Assembly (NCBI GenBank): GCA_020881915.1
Contig: JAJFPB010000010.1
Span: forward strand, 1,736,001-1,800,000
DNA: 64,000 nt
Direction: 5' to 3'
From: Paramyrothecium sp. XJ0827
Taxonomy: Eukaryota; Ascomycota; Sordariomycetes; Hypocreales; Stachybotryaceae
Part shown: positions 54,818 through 64,000 of the stretch, in pieces
Layout: every line of letters begins with the position of its first letter
Position numbering within the stretch: the stretch's first letter is position 1
Notes under the pieces: model-generated
The model's database searches: none
What the model saw: the letters and a program-made list of their open reading frames with translations, nothing else
What the model was told of the DNA's origin: nothing
Translations under genes and position numbers: made by a program

Positions 54818-56731
54818 TCAATAGTGTCCGTCCTTCTCCTTGAGACTCCTGACTCTCCACTTCGACAGCCCAGCCGGCTCCTCCACACTGATACTTGCTC
54901 CCATGCCTTCGCCGCCTGCACTCTCGACTCTAGCTGTCACGCCTGGTGCTACTTGCGAAGGTACCGATCCTTCCCAATGACGAGCCTCGGCCGGCAAGGG
55001 CTGCCACCACTCGCCGGTCCGAGAATGCCACTGCGCGCCGCACAGTTCCCAGAGCCGCGAAACGGCCCGCTTGTACGCGAAGCGCTCGTCCTCGCCGGTG
55101 AAGGCGCTCGTGTTGCCAAAGTCCACTGGCTGCTTTTGCAGGCCAAAGTCCGAGTCCTGGTCTGGGTCGTACTTGGATATGGTCGTCGCGCTGTCGTAGT
55201 ATGTGACGTTGGGGCGGAAAGGAGACGTCTGATCCTGGTACACTTCTGAGATTGTCTCCGAGTACGTGGCATTCTCGTCGTCTTCGGCGGACCGAGCATC
55301 CTCGGAATTGTCGGCAACGGTTTCAGGGAAGAAGAGGTCGTCAGGTGGGCTCTCTGCTCGAATTAAAAGCTTACAACGGGCTTCATAAAGTGCATCCAGG
55401 AAGGTAATGAAGCGCCGGGCTTCGTTCTTCTTGGCTAGCGTGAGAACAGGCACTTTGTCGATGATGAAGGTGTGATATGACGATGCCATGGTGATGTAGT
55501 CCGCAGGTCCAAACGATGCCACTAAATCATCAAAAGACCAGAAGACAGTGCCGTTGTAATGCCTAGGTGTGGAGATTTTCCGCCCATACACAATCAGCGT
55601 CGACGTCTCCCACGGAATAATATCTGGACTTGTCGATGACAAGGTATTTTGGACTTTCTGTTCCCAGCTGCTGTCGGTCTCACCAGACAGATAGTAATAC
55701 GATGGTCGCTTTCGAGCCTCTGTGTTCTTGGTCTGCGTATCGGACCCCAACGCAACAACAGTCCCTTGGCTCAGCTCTGTACTTGGTGCCTCGGGGCTCT
55801 GGTTCTCGTCTTTTCGCCGCCAGTCCTGAGCGCCCTCCATCTGCCAGAAGTCGCATCTTGCCTTGAGAACTTCCAAGAACCGAGCAAAATCACTGCTGGA
55901 GCCGTAGAGCTCCCCAGACAGAGTTTTTGAACCACCAAACATCCTAGCCATTATACCTTTCGAGGATGCAGCGGCATAGTCCACGCCTGTGGCCTTTTGG
56001 AGCTCCTCGGGCATTCTGTTGGAAGACGCTATGAGGACGCCGCCGAGTTGAAAGAAGGCGATGAATAAGTGGCTCAGAATCTTGCTTGCAGCACGATCAG
56101 GGAGCTGGAACTCGTCGAGAAAGAGAATCGAAGACTCCTCGACCATCTTCTTGGCCATCCACAGCAGGGAGTGCTCCGTGATCAGGTCGGGGGCTCCCAA
56201 ATATGACTGTCGGTACTTCTCTAGCTGGGAAAACGCATAGAGCATGAATGTGTTGAAATGCCACCTTCGCTTGCGATCTGTCGGCAGGCCATCGGCTAGA
56301 AGATCCAAAAGCATGGACTTGCCTGTGCCGACTTCGCCTGACAAAAAGAGACCTCGGGGCGAATCAATCTCGATGGCGGTTTGGTAGTTGGACAGGGTCC
56401 TTGTGAGTGCAAGGCTCTCCTTTCCTTCCGACGACGAGAGCAGGTGCTTGAAGAGTGGGTTGCGCCATATCGAATGATGTCTCAATGCCAATATATCGCC
56501 GGTGTCCTCGTCCTGGGGAGGAGGCTTCGTCTCGGTTAAGCGGGCGACTTGGCTCAGCTTCTGTTGATATTCGACCTGCGGCTTGTAGTCCTTGACACGC
56601 AGATAGATGCCGCGCAGGTGCCTGGCCAGGCGATGCTGCGCCGGGTCCGGAGCATAAACCCCGCTAGACACCAGCGTCTGATATTTGACCAGAGGGTCGG
56701 TGATGGCAATCGCAGTAGAGAAGCGCCTCAT
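54818..56731 (-). CDS. AFG1: Mitochondrial AFG1/LACE1-type AAA ATPase
   Basis: Conserved mitochondrial inner-membrane ATPase that helps clear or mature respiratory-chain proteins. A single exon of 637 residues starts at 56731. Walker A is GEVGTGKS at 132-139. Walker B is ILFLDEFQ, with Asp206 and Glu207, followed by the family's LPDRAASKILSHLF. A sensor-like VLIASSNRMPEEL is also present. The N-terminus (MRRFSTAIAITDPL) is a plausible targeting sequence. The family C-terminal part RHYNGTVFWSFDDL is present. Yeast Afg1 is about 510 residues. Here a disordered acidic stretch of about 120 residues (near 475-590) makes the protein longer. Confidence 0.92.
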   Translation of the reverse strand: MRRFSTAIAITDPLVKYQTLVSSGVYAPDPAQHRLARHLRGIYLRVKDYKPQVEYQQKLSQVARLTETKPPPQDEDTGDILALRHHSIWRNPLFKHLLSSSEGKESLALTRTLSNYQTAIEIDSPRGLFLSGEVGTGKSMLLDLLADGLPTDRKRRWHFNTFMLYAFSQLEKYRQSYLGAPDLITEHSLLWMAKKMVEESSILFLDEFQLPDRAASKILSHLFIAFFQLGGVLIASSNRMPEELQKATGVDYAAASSKGIMARMFGGSKTLSGELYGSSSDFARFLEVLKARCDFWQMEGAQDWRRKDENQSPEAPSTELSQGTVVALGSDTQTKNTEARKRPSYYYLSGETDSSWEQKVQNTLSSTSPDIIPWETSTLIVYGRKISTPRHYNGTVFWSFDDLVASFGPADYITMASSYHTFIIDKVPVLTLAKKNEARRFITFLDALYEARCKLLIRAESPPDDLFFPETVADNSEDARSAEDDENATYSETISEVYQDQTSPFRPNVTYYDSATTISKYDPDQDSDFGLQKQPVDFGNTSAFTGEDERFAYKRAVSRLWELCGAQWHSRTGEWWQPLPAEARHWEGSVPSQVAPGVTARVESAGGEGMGASISVEEPAGLSKWRVRSLKEKDGHY

Positions 56732-57980
56732 GGTAGATGAAATGGACTTGGCATTGAGGCAACGCGAAGCATGGACAAGACTATTGCCGCTTGATGTACC
56801 ACCTTAACCCATACTACGAGGTCTTCACACAGAAGCAAGCTTCTAGAGTGTTGTTGATAATTGCGAGTGGTTTTGTTCCCCAGCCGGGCGAATATAAGAT
56901 GTGAAGCCGAGGTAGAGCGATCGTCATCGACTACGCTAGACGACTAAATCGCCCGGCCAGGACATGGATGGAAACTTGAAGCATCAACGGATCCGCGTAG
57001 CCCTCTTCATTCATGAAAAACTCTTTTACAACCTTGGAAAAGCCTGCAAGAGTTGGAATGTTATATGGATATTATTATTTATCCCTTCCTCACCGAAGCA
57101 ACAAAGAAAAAGATAATAGAGGCAGGTAGTCGTTTATTTGCACTACCTCTAGTGAGCTTGCAGCCTACACTTTCGCCTGTTCTGCTAACTGCTTGACATG
57201 GAAGTGGTCGCCTAGGAAGAGGTATAAGATATTGGAGGAAGTTTCGCATCAATGCTAACGCTAACCCTGATAGCTTCGATTTGAGAGGACAATGAAATTG
57301 TAATATGATGCCCATGATTCTCACAAGACGTCTTCGATATTTCGCCTCAGATGTTGTATAAATACATGTTCAGAGCGTACTGCTCAAACCCGATGGCGCC
57401 ACTTTCTGCGGGATCGACACTTGCAATGCAAGTAGTGATACTTGCTTGGCGGCGTAACCTCGAGCAACAAACGGCCTCACTGTAGCCTCTAACAAGCCAC
57501 ATGGGAAAGTGGCGCCTCCGACCCCGACTGGCCAATCAACAGGGCAGGTTTCAGCAACTACAGCGCTGGAGCAGTGCTGGAGCCACAAGCTCAGCTAGAG
57601 CCTTGTCCGTGCTGGGTTAGCAGCGTCTGCAGCCCAGTGCATTGCTTCCCTTTGCTTTGCTATCCTCCACTCTTTGGCTGGCCGCCGGGCACCTTTTTTT
57701 TGTTTTCCTCTCCCGCAGCCAATAGCTGCATGCTTCGTCACTCATTCTCCTGCAACCCATTTTTGGCCTGAGCCTTGCCCTACCTTGCTTCACGGTCGCC
57801 TGTTTCCATCCTCGCCGAACGGTTGGGCAGCTCCGCCATGCAGCTCTAGACCCAATCCATCCTGCATCTTGCATCTCCCATCTCCATCGACCCTTTCGAG
57901 CCTCGAAAACATCCCTCACAGCACCTCTTTCCCACGCGACGACCCGCTGCACCCAAAGCCTCAACCCGTCATTGCCCAAA
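56732..57980. promoter_or_regulatory. Divergent promoter region of AFG1 and NUP133
   Basis: About 1.25 kb between the two divergent starts. The part nearest NUP133 (about 57640-57960) is pyrimidine-rich, as expected of a leader. No gene is supported. Confidence 0.45.
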
Positions 57981-60900
57981 ATGTTTTCGCCGTCGGTTGG
58001 TGATGGCGGCCCAGCGACGGCTACGCGCTCTCGTCGCCGCCAGCGGCCCCGGAGCACCGACAGCCTTGTTCAACAGCCCAAGGCTAAGCGACAGCGCATT
58101 CCTTTGACGGAACAGACCTTCGTCAACCCCGAGGCCCCACCAGAGATGGCAGAGGTCAAGAACGTCGACAAGGTCGCGACTCTCGATGTGAAGCACGACA
58201 ACATTGAAAACCTCCACACCCCGCGACGGGATTCAAGCATTCGTACCAAGAAATTGAAGCACGGCGACCGAGCTGCGGCAAAGGGCGACGGAAGTCTTCT
58301 TTTGGTTCGTCCCTTCTCTCTCGCCCTGTTGACGCTATTTTTGACTGACATGATTTCTTACCGCTTTCAAGACCAGCACAAACGCATACACTGTCAACAA
58401 GCTGCCTGCTTTACCCGACAGGATTCGATCCGACTGGACCGGTATGCTCGAGCTTTCTCTCTCCTTCAATCCCAACCGCGATCTAAGTAGCTAATTGTGC
58501 TAGGGAACCAATACGCCGATTTCTTCTCGTCCTCTGGTTATGCCTTATCGTTGTCGCCGACGCATGCAGTTGTTTGGCGCTACACCTCGACCTCTCAATC
58601 GCCCGAAACCTTCACTTTCACCCTTCCTTCCGCATCGAAGCCATCCGACCCCCTTCCCGTTGGCTGCCTTGTCTCTCCATCCGCATCCGCGAGCGAACCT
58701 GGACTGGTGGTTGTCATGGCGGGTAGCGGCAAGGTGGTGTACTGGGAATCCATCTCCAGCGCCGCTACCTTCGCCTTCATCAAGAAGGACAGGTCCGGGG
58801 TTGAGCATTCTATTTCTGGCATGTCCTCTGGCGAGAAGGTCTTGGCCATTGCCAATGCTGAAACGGCGGGCTTCATCCTGACCTTTAACACCGGCAGGCT
58901 GGCTTACATGACAGTGCGCGACAGCCACGGAAGGCCGTCAATATCAGTGCAATTCTTGCGCTCAAGCCTGACAAGCACCCACAACGGCCTCCTAGGCAGC
59001 ATTCGCCATGCCTTTTCACACCTATCACTACGTGGGCACATTGCTGCTGTTCGTGCTGACAGGTCTACTCGTCTTGGTGAGAAGAATATTGTCGCGCTTA
59101 CAGCCAAGGGCAAGCTGCAAGCGTGGAAAGTGCATCGGGGCGGCCACAATGAGTGCATTGGAGAGTCGGATGCTCGAGAAGAACTAATTTCCGCTATTCA
59201 AGACCAAGACCCGGCTAGTCGGGCCTTCCCAGCCGACTCGTTTGAGGCTATCGACTTCACTTATGTTCCCAAAGGTTTAGAAACCAAATACGCCGAATTG
59301 AGTAGACTCAGCGAAGCGATGGGAGTGGACGACCCTTCCACACAGCATCTTCTATTACTCGTCAACTTTACGAAGCGGAGCGAGTCGAGGTATTCCTTGG
59401 TCGAAGCGATACTGTCCTCCACTGGTTGCAAGATTGGCATGGTCCGACCTATCACCTCGTACACCTCACCCATCTCAGCGTCCGATTCTTCGCAATCCTT
59501 TCGCCCTCGAGTTTATCTACCACGACCGGCACTCGTCGCATTTATCGTATTCGACCGAGCTGCTGTTATAGCTTCCGTAGCGGTACCCCCAGAGTCTCCC
59601 GACGCACAACTACAAGCCGACAATCACATCGTTCCTGCATCGTTTGAAGATGTCGTTGATTTCCAAGGCGATAACGTCCACGACATTGTTGGTTCTGGTT
59701 TCGAGGAAGCTCCCGCGTCATCCCAAATTCATGATGAAACTCGACCGAATCGCCATAAAATCAAGAATCCTGCCGTCCTGCTGATGGTTCGGGGCACTGG
59801 TGTTGTCCGCATAGTCACTACTGATGTCGACAAGTTCGCCAGCGAGCAGCCTCCTCAGGTTTCAGCAAAGAGCAAACTAGAGCAAGCTGTCTTCTTTGGC
59901 CTCAAGTCCGACAACCCCTTGATTTTTGACAGGAAAAGGGAGATTTTATTCTCCAAGCAGGAGATTACACAGGCAGCTCTTGAGGTTAGCCACGAAATTC
60001 TCAGCTCGACGACACATTTCATCAACACGCTCCCAGCAGCCCTTGAAGATAATCTTCACACACGCTCGCGTGCTCTGGAAAGACTAATGTCTCACCTGAA
60101 CACGATAGGAGTGGAACTCGACCGTAATACTAAGTGGTCGCTTCTGCAGAATGCAGAGAAGATGCATGTTGCAAACCTTCTGTGGAAGCGTCACGAAACC
60201 TTCACCGCTGCCCGCCCGGCCGATGACAAGAAGAGTCTGATCGGAAGGATCGTTGAGTTCATACACGAGACCCAGAAGAGCAATCCCGTCGCTAAGATCG
60301 GCGAGGTTGACAAGGTTCGGCACTGGTTCATCAACGACGTGTTCCGCCTGGAATTGTTTGTTGCATGGGCGTACGAAGTCATTAAGAATTTGTATGTCAG
60401 TGGACTTTTGCCTCAGCCCAAAGTGTCGGTCATGGTACATGAGGCTATGCAGGTCAACATTGCCACGCATATCGGCGCTCTCGAGTTCCGCAAGAAGAAC
60501 TTGGCGTTCTACGGCTTAGCCCGGGAAGATATGCAAATGAACATATTACGGGACGATTACCAAGGGCTTCCGGAGTTTTGGACTGGTTGCCACTACATCG
60601 CCAACAACCTCAAGCGCCTTACCGACCTTACTGGGGAGTGGCTTAAGAAGATTGAGGATGGGGGCGAGAAATCAAAAACTGTTGACAGGGCGGAATCGGC
60701 AATGATAGACAAAATTGTCCAGGACTTACCGAGCCTCACCGACGCCATGCTGACTTCTGTTTTGGAATACGCTCGATGGGCGGAGACCTCAATAGATCAG
60801 AAGGAGCAAGGCAAGAAGTTCTTGGCTGCGTATCAACAGGATCGTTACGACAAGACAACTGCCCTTGCCCGCGCGGGGATGTGGGAGGAAGGGGCCAAGA

Positions 60901-62305
60901 TCGCTGAGAAGCACAAATCCCTTGATGCCTTGAGTGTTATTCTCCTGGATCACATCGAGGAGCTCGAGTCGCATCTCACACGGCCAAACCTATCCCTCAT
61001 TGAGACCCGGGATTTCAAGAACCTACGACAAACCGAGAAGTTGAAGGTAGAAGACTGCCTGGAGGCATACGGACAAGCGTTCGCCTTCCCTATGTACGAG
61101 CACCTCTTGAAGAAGCATGGAGTCGATATCATGCTGAGTTTCGATCTCGACAAACTTGGTTTCAAGACGAAGTTCTTGCGGACGAAACCCGAGTTGGCTC
61201 GTATTTCTTGGATCAACGATATTCAGCTTGAGAATGACGTTGGGCATGCTGCCGAGACCTTGATGGACTTGGCACTGAACAAGGAGCAGCAAATCTGGAA
61301 CAAAAAGATTGAACTGAGCCTTGGAAAGCTAGCTCTCTTGGCGGAGGCGGAAGAGAAGCAAACCAGCTCTAACGCCTTGAAGATCAATGCTGACGAGGCC
61401 CGTAATGAGGCCCAGCTCAAGAAGATTGAGAGGGAACTGATCTCGATTAAGATCCAAGACCAACTCCACAGCCACATCTTCTTGAGCACATACGACGCCG
61501 TGGACGAGGCAGCGGCGTTGAGCTTTGCGATGGAGGCACACAGCGCTAATATCCCACGTCGGCAGAAGGCTCTCTACCAGATCTTTGAAGACGGCATGAA
61601 GCGATTACTGAGCCACGAGGCGCTGGATGCCATGACCCTTATCGACTTGCTCACCCTTGTGTATCTGAAACCCGAGACACGGAATGATAATGCAAATCCT
61701 TTCTGGCTAGCGCTCAAGGTCGCTGAGAGCAGTTGCCACAAGGACGAGGCCAAGGAAGCCAAGCGACTCATCTGGAGGAGGCTCTTTATTCGGGATGACT
61801 GGGCGAAGATCAACGATACACAGATGAAGGATGATACAGAAGTTGTGGAGCGGCTTGCCGACACCGAGTTGTTCGCCATGCTCACCGACTGCGTACGATA
61901 CCGTAAGTTTTTGCCCCAAGCATTACGTTTGTTCTGTGCTACTTTGCTAACCATAGAACAGAGGATCCTTTGAACCCTTTTAGCCCCATGGTTCCCACGG
62001 AGGCAATTGGTGCTTTCACGGAGAATCTGGACCGTCGTTTCCGTGATTTTGACGCCGGTTTCCAGACCAAGATGGTCGATGCGATGAAATGGGAGGATAA
62101 GGCCCTCCAGCAGCACATTGACAAACACCGCCTCCTGGAATGGGTTCCCACCACTCTCCAAACAGCACAGGCTGAAGTTGCGACCGAGCTCGACGAGGCT
62201 ACCAAGGCGAATGCCGCTGCTGAAGACCTAGAGAAGCCGCGTTCTGGGTTCGGGCTCAATGACTCCAGAGACGTGTCGGACACGTCCCTGTTCGGTCAAT
62301 CATAG
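57981..62305 (+). CDS. NUP133: Nucleoporin NUP133
   Basis: Scaffold subunit of the Y-complex of the nuclear pore. Exons 57981-58304, 58372-58441, 58504-61902 and 61962-62305 give 1378 residues, as expected for filamentous fungi (yeast about 1157). Residues 1-105 are disordered and basic. Residues from about 110 to 520 should form the beta-propeller, starting with STNAYTVNKLPALPDRIRSDW. The remaining part is alpha-helical, with family-like runs such as MWEEGAKIAEKHKSLDALSV and FAFPMYEHLLKKHGVDIML. The last exon supplies DPLNPFSPMVPTEAIGAFTE. Intron 1 has a weak donor (GTTCGT) but the phase fits, and a CTGAC branch word precedes its AAG acceptor. Confidence 0.9.
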
Positions 62306-63099
62306 GTAATTTGACCGATCCCAGGCGGCGAAGGAGTCCACTGACCTCGATCATTGGAATAAAAATGAACTTCTTTTGTACAATAATCATGGTTGGCCTT
62401 GTGTATCGGCTTCAACCCTCACAAGGCAGCCTCACAATATCAGGGACAATGGCTGGCGTGTTAGGATCGTGCATGTGTGTGAAGAAAGAGCAAAAAAGGA
62501 TTATATGAGCATCTTTTTGTCTTGGATGAATTCAAAAACGGGAAGGCAGGGCGGAGAACGTTTACTTTTCACTGCTGGACTCTTGAGCAGTTCAGCTGTC
62601 ACCATGGACGGTTATTTCCCTTGTTCTAGTCTTGCTTTGAGAGCCTCAGATGATTATATACTACTCTTGGCATGTCGTTACTTACGCATGCACGTTGGCT
62701 CATCAACTAGTCATTTCATCTCACACGGTTCTGGCAACGTGATACATTTCGGGTAGTCCAAGAGGGATGGTATTGCGTATGAAGTCATTCCGGCGTTATA
62801 TACATGTCCTGTAGCGCCCAAACGGCCCATTCGGTAAAAGCTCAACACGAGTTGCCCTGAACTCGGGTTGCTGTCCACCGTTCCTCGTACCAGTTGCCCT
62901 AGGCCAGACTAGATCCAACGCCAATTTTTTTTCTTTTCCCCTCCTTGGTTCAGCAGTCACCCATTGAATGATATTGCACGGGGGTACTGGAGACATTGCC
63001 CAAAGACGTCGCGATGGGAAGTGGAAGATAGCAGAACCGAGCTGTAGGTGGTGGACGAAGCCTCGTAGAGGTTGACGCAGGCCGAAGAGGCTGGTGCGC
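62306..63099. other. Convergent 3' intergenic region
   Basis: These 794 bases hold the 3' ends of NUP133 and the eIF2-beta gene. I see no supportable gene. Confidence 0.45.
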
Positions 63100-63990
63100 T
63101 TAGCCCTGCATCTTCTTTCTCTTGCCGACCTGGGCAGAGAAACCGGTCTTGATGGCAGTGACACTGCGTCGGGAGCCGCAATTGTTGCAGGTGATGAAGT
63201 ACAGACGGTTTTCACCCTTGTTCAGCTCGGTATCGGGGGATTTGCAGGTCTTGCAAGTAACATATTCGACTAGAAACCAGGGTCAGCAACGTGTGCGGGG
63301 GGATGAAATGGAAGGCCAGCCGTGGTAGGGTGGCGACAGCTTGCACTTACTGATGTATTTCCTGACGACGTTCTCAATCTGCTTCTGCTGGAAACGACCC
63401 TTGATGACCAACCGTCGGCTACCGTCGACGGAACCGTTGGTACCCAACTCAGCGAAAAGGTAGGCAGTGACGTGCTCCTCGGTACGTTTCATGCGCTTGC
63501 AGATATCGGCAATGTTGGCGAAGACGGTCTTTCGGTTGCCTTCACGCATGCACTGGGGAGGCGGGATCTTGTAGCTCTTGGTTCCGCTGAGGGCGTGGTC
63601 GGGGTTCTTCTGTGACAGCTGGTGGAAGAAGCGCTGGAGCAGGAGGCTGTAGCCGATGCTCTTGGTCTCGTCGTGGGCCCAGATACCAGTACCGACGTCC
63701 ATGTCGCCAGCGTCCTCCTCGGCGGGCTCGGCAGTCTCGTCGGCGTCTTGGACCTCGAGCTGCTTCAGCTTGGCGGTGAACTCATCGTCCTCGCCCGTCT
63801 CCTTGGTCTTCTTCTTCTTTTTCTTCTTCATCGTGAGGTCCAGGCCGCCGTCCTCGGCGGGGGCGGCAGCGGCATCGTCGCCCTCCTCGGCGTCCTCAGC
63901 CTTCTTCTTCTTCTTTTTCTTCTTCAGGAGGGAAAGGTCGAGACCGCCGTCCTCGGGGGGAGGGGCGTCGTCGGCGCCGGCTTGATTCAT
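63100..63990 (-). CDS. SUI3: Translation initiation factor eIF2 beta subunit
   Basis: Part of the eIF2 complex that brings initiator Met-tRNA to the ribosome; it contacts eIF5 and eIF2B through lysine blocks. Exons 63990-63351 and 63269-63100 (donor GTAAGT, acceptor TAG) give 269 residues from the ATG at 63990. Two lysine blocks (8 and 7 Lys) are each preceded by EDGGLDL. The core has [17 protein letters not shown], and the zinc finger has C-x2-C-x18-C-x2-C. The end is the conserved [15 protein letters not shown]. The frame stays open from 63990 to the window edge with no stop, and yeast has three lysine blocks. The true start may therefore lie to the right of the window, and this entry may be partial at its 5' end. 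Confidence 0.93.
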
Positions 63991-64000
63991 GGGATCAGTA

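Noticed and set aside
1..64000. CRISPR arrays, insertion sequences, operons or Shine-Dalgarno sites
   Set aside because: None seen; gene structure is plainly eukaryotic with spliceosomal introns.

Overview
The window is nuclear DNA of a filamentous ascomycete (Pezizomycotina, most likely a Sordariomycete). Genes carry short introns of roughly 50-160 nt with GTRNGT donors, YAG acceptors and CTRAC-like branch sites. Both strands are coding, spacing is loose, and there are no operons or Shine-Dalgarno sites. The protein set is fungal: Zn(II)2Cys6 regulator, VTC polyphosphate subunits, ALG13, AP-3, GPI-anchored cell-surface protein. The species cannot be named from the sequence alone. I see no tRNA, rRNA, CRISPR array, intact transposon or viral gene.

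Layout. 1-8.8 kb: a four-helix MARVEL-like membrane protein, a Zn2Cys6 transcription factor, and (minus strand) an SPX-domain VTC5-like protein. 8.8-15.1 kb: a gene-poor stretch, with one weak decayed-looking frame and one candidate small two-exon gene. 15.7-24.5 kb: a membrane-anchored neutral ceramidase, a GT31-like glycosyltransferase and an F-box-like protein. 24.5-27.9 kb: no convincing gene. 27.9-30.9 kb: a Tctex-type dynein light chain divergent from VTC1, then an Alba-domain protein. 34-37.5 kb: an Ahc1-like zinc-finger protein and a GPI-anchored eight-cysteine protein. 39.6-64 kb: a compact housekeeping block of AIP1, ALG13, mitoribosomal mS35, fatty aldehyde dehydrogenase HFD1, exosome RRP4, a DMAC1-like protein, AP-3 mu, mitochondrial malonyl-CoA:ACP transferase MCT1, TRAPP TCA17, AFG1, NUP133 and eIF2-beta. 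The eIF2-beta gene may run off the right edge.

Functional links. Two proteins of the vacuolar polyphosphate (VTC) machinery lie about 20 kb apart, and the VTC1 promoter has two CACGTG sites. Four predicted mitochondrial proteins (mS35, DMAC1-like, MCT1, AFG1) lie within 14 kb. Otherwise neighbours look unrelated, as is usual in such genomes. I found no convincing new multi-gene system. The best leads are the candidate gene beside the ceramidase, the weakly spliced zinc cluster of the transcription factor, a 114-codon frame ending 5 nt before RRP4, and an intergenic GGTA/TACC word family.

All exon boundaries were set by hand from splice signals, reading phase and remembered family conservation. 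No alignment or search was run.
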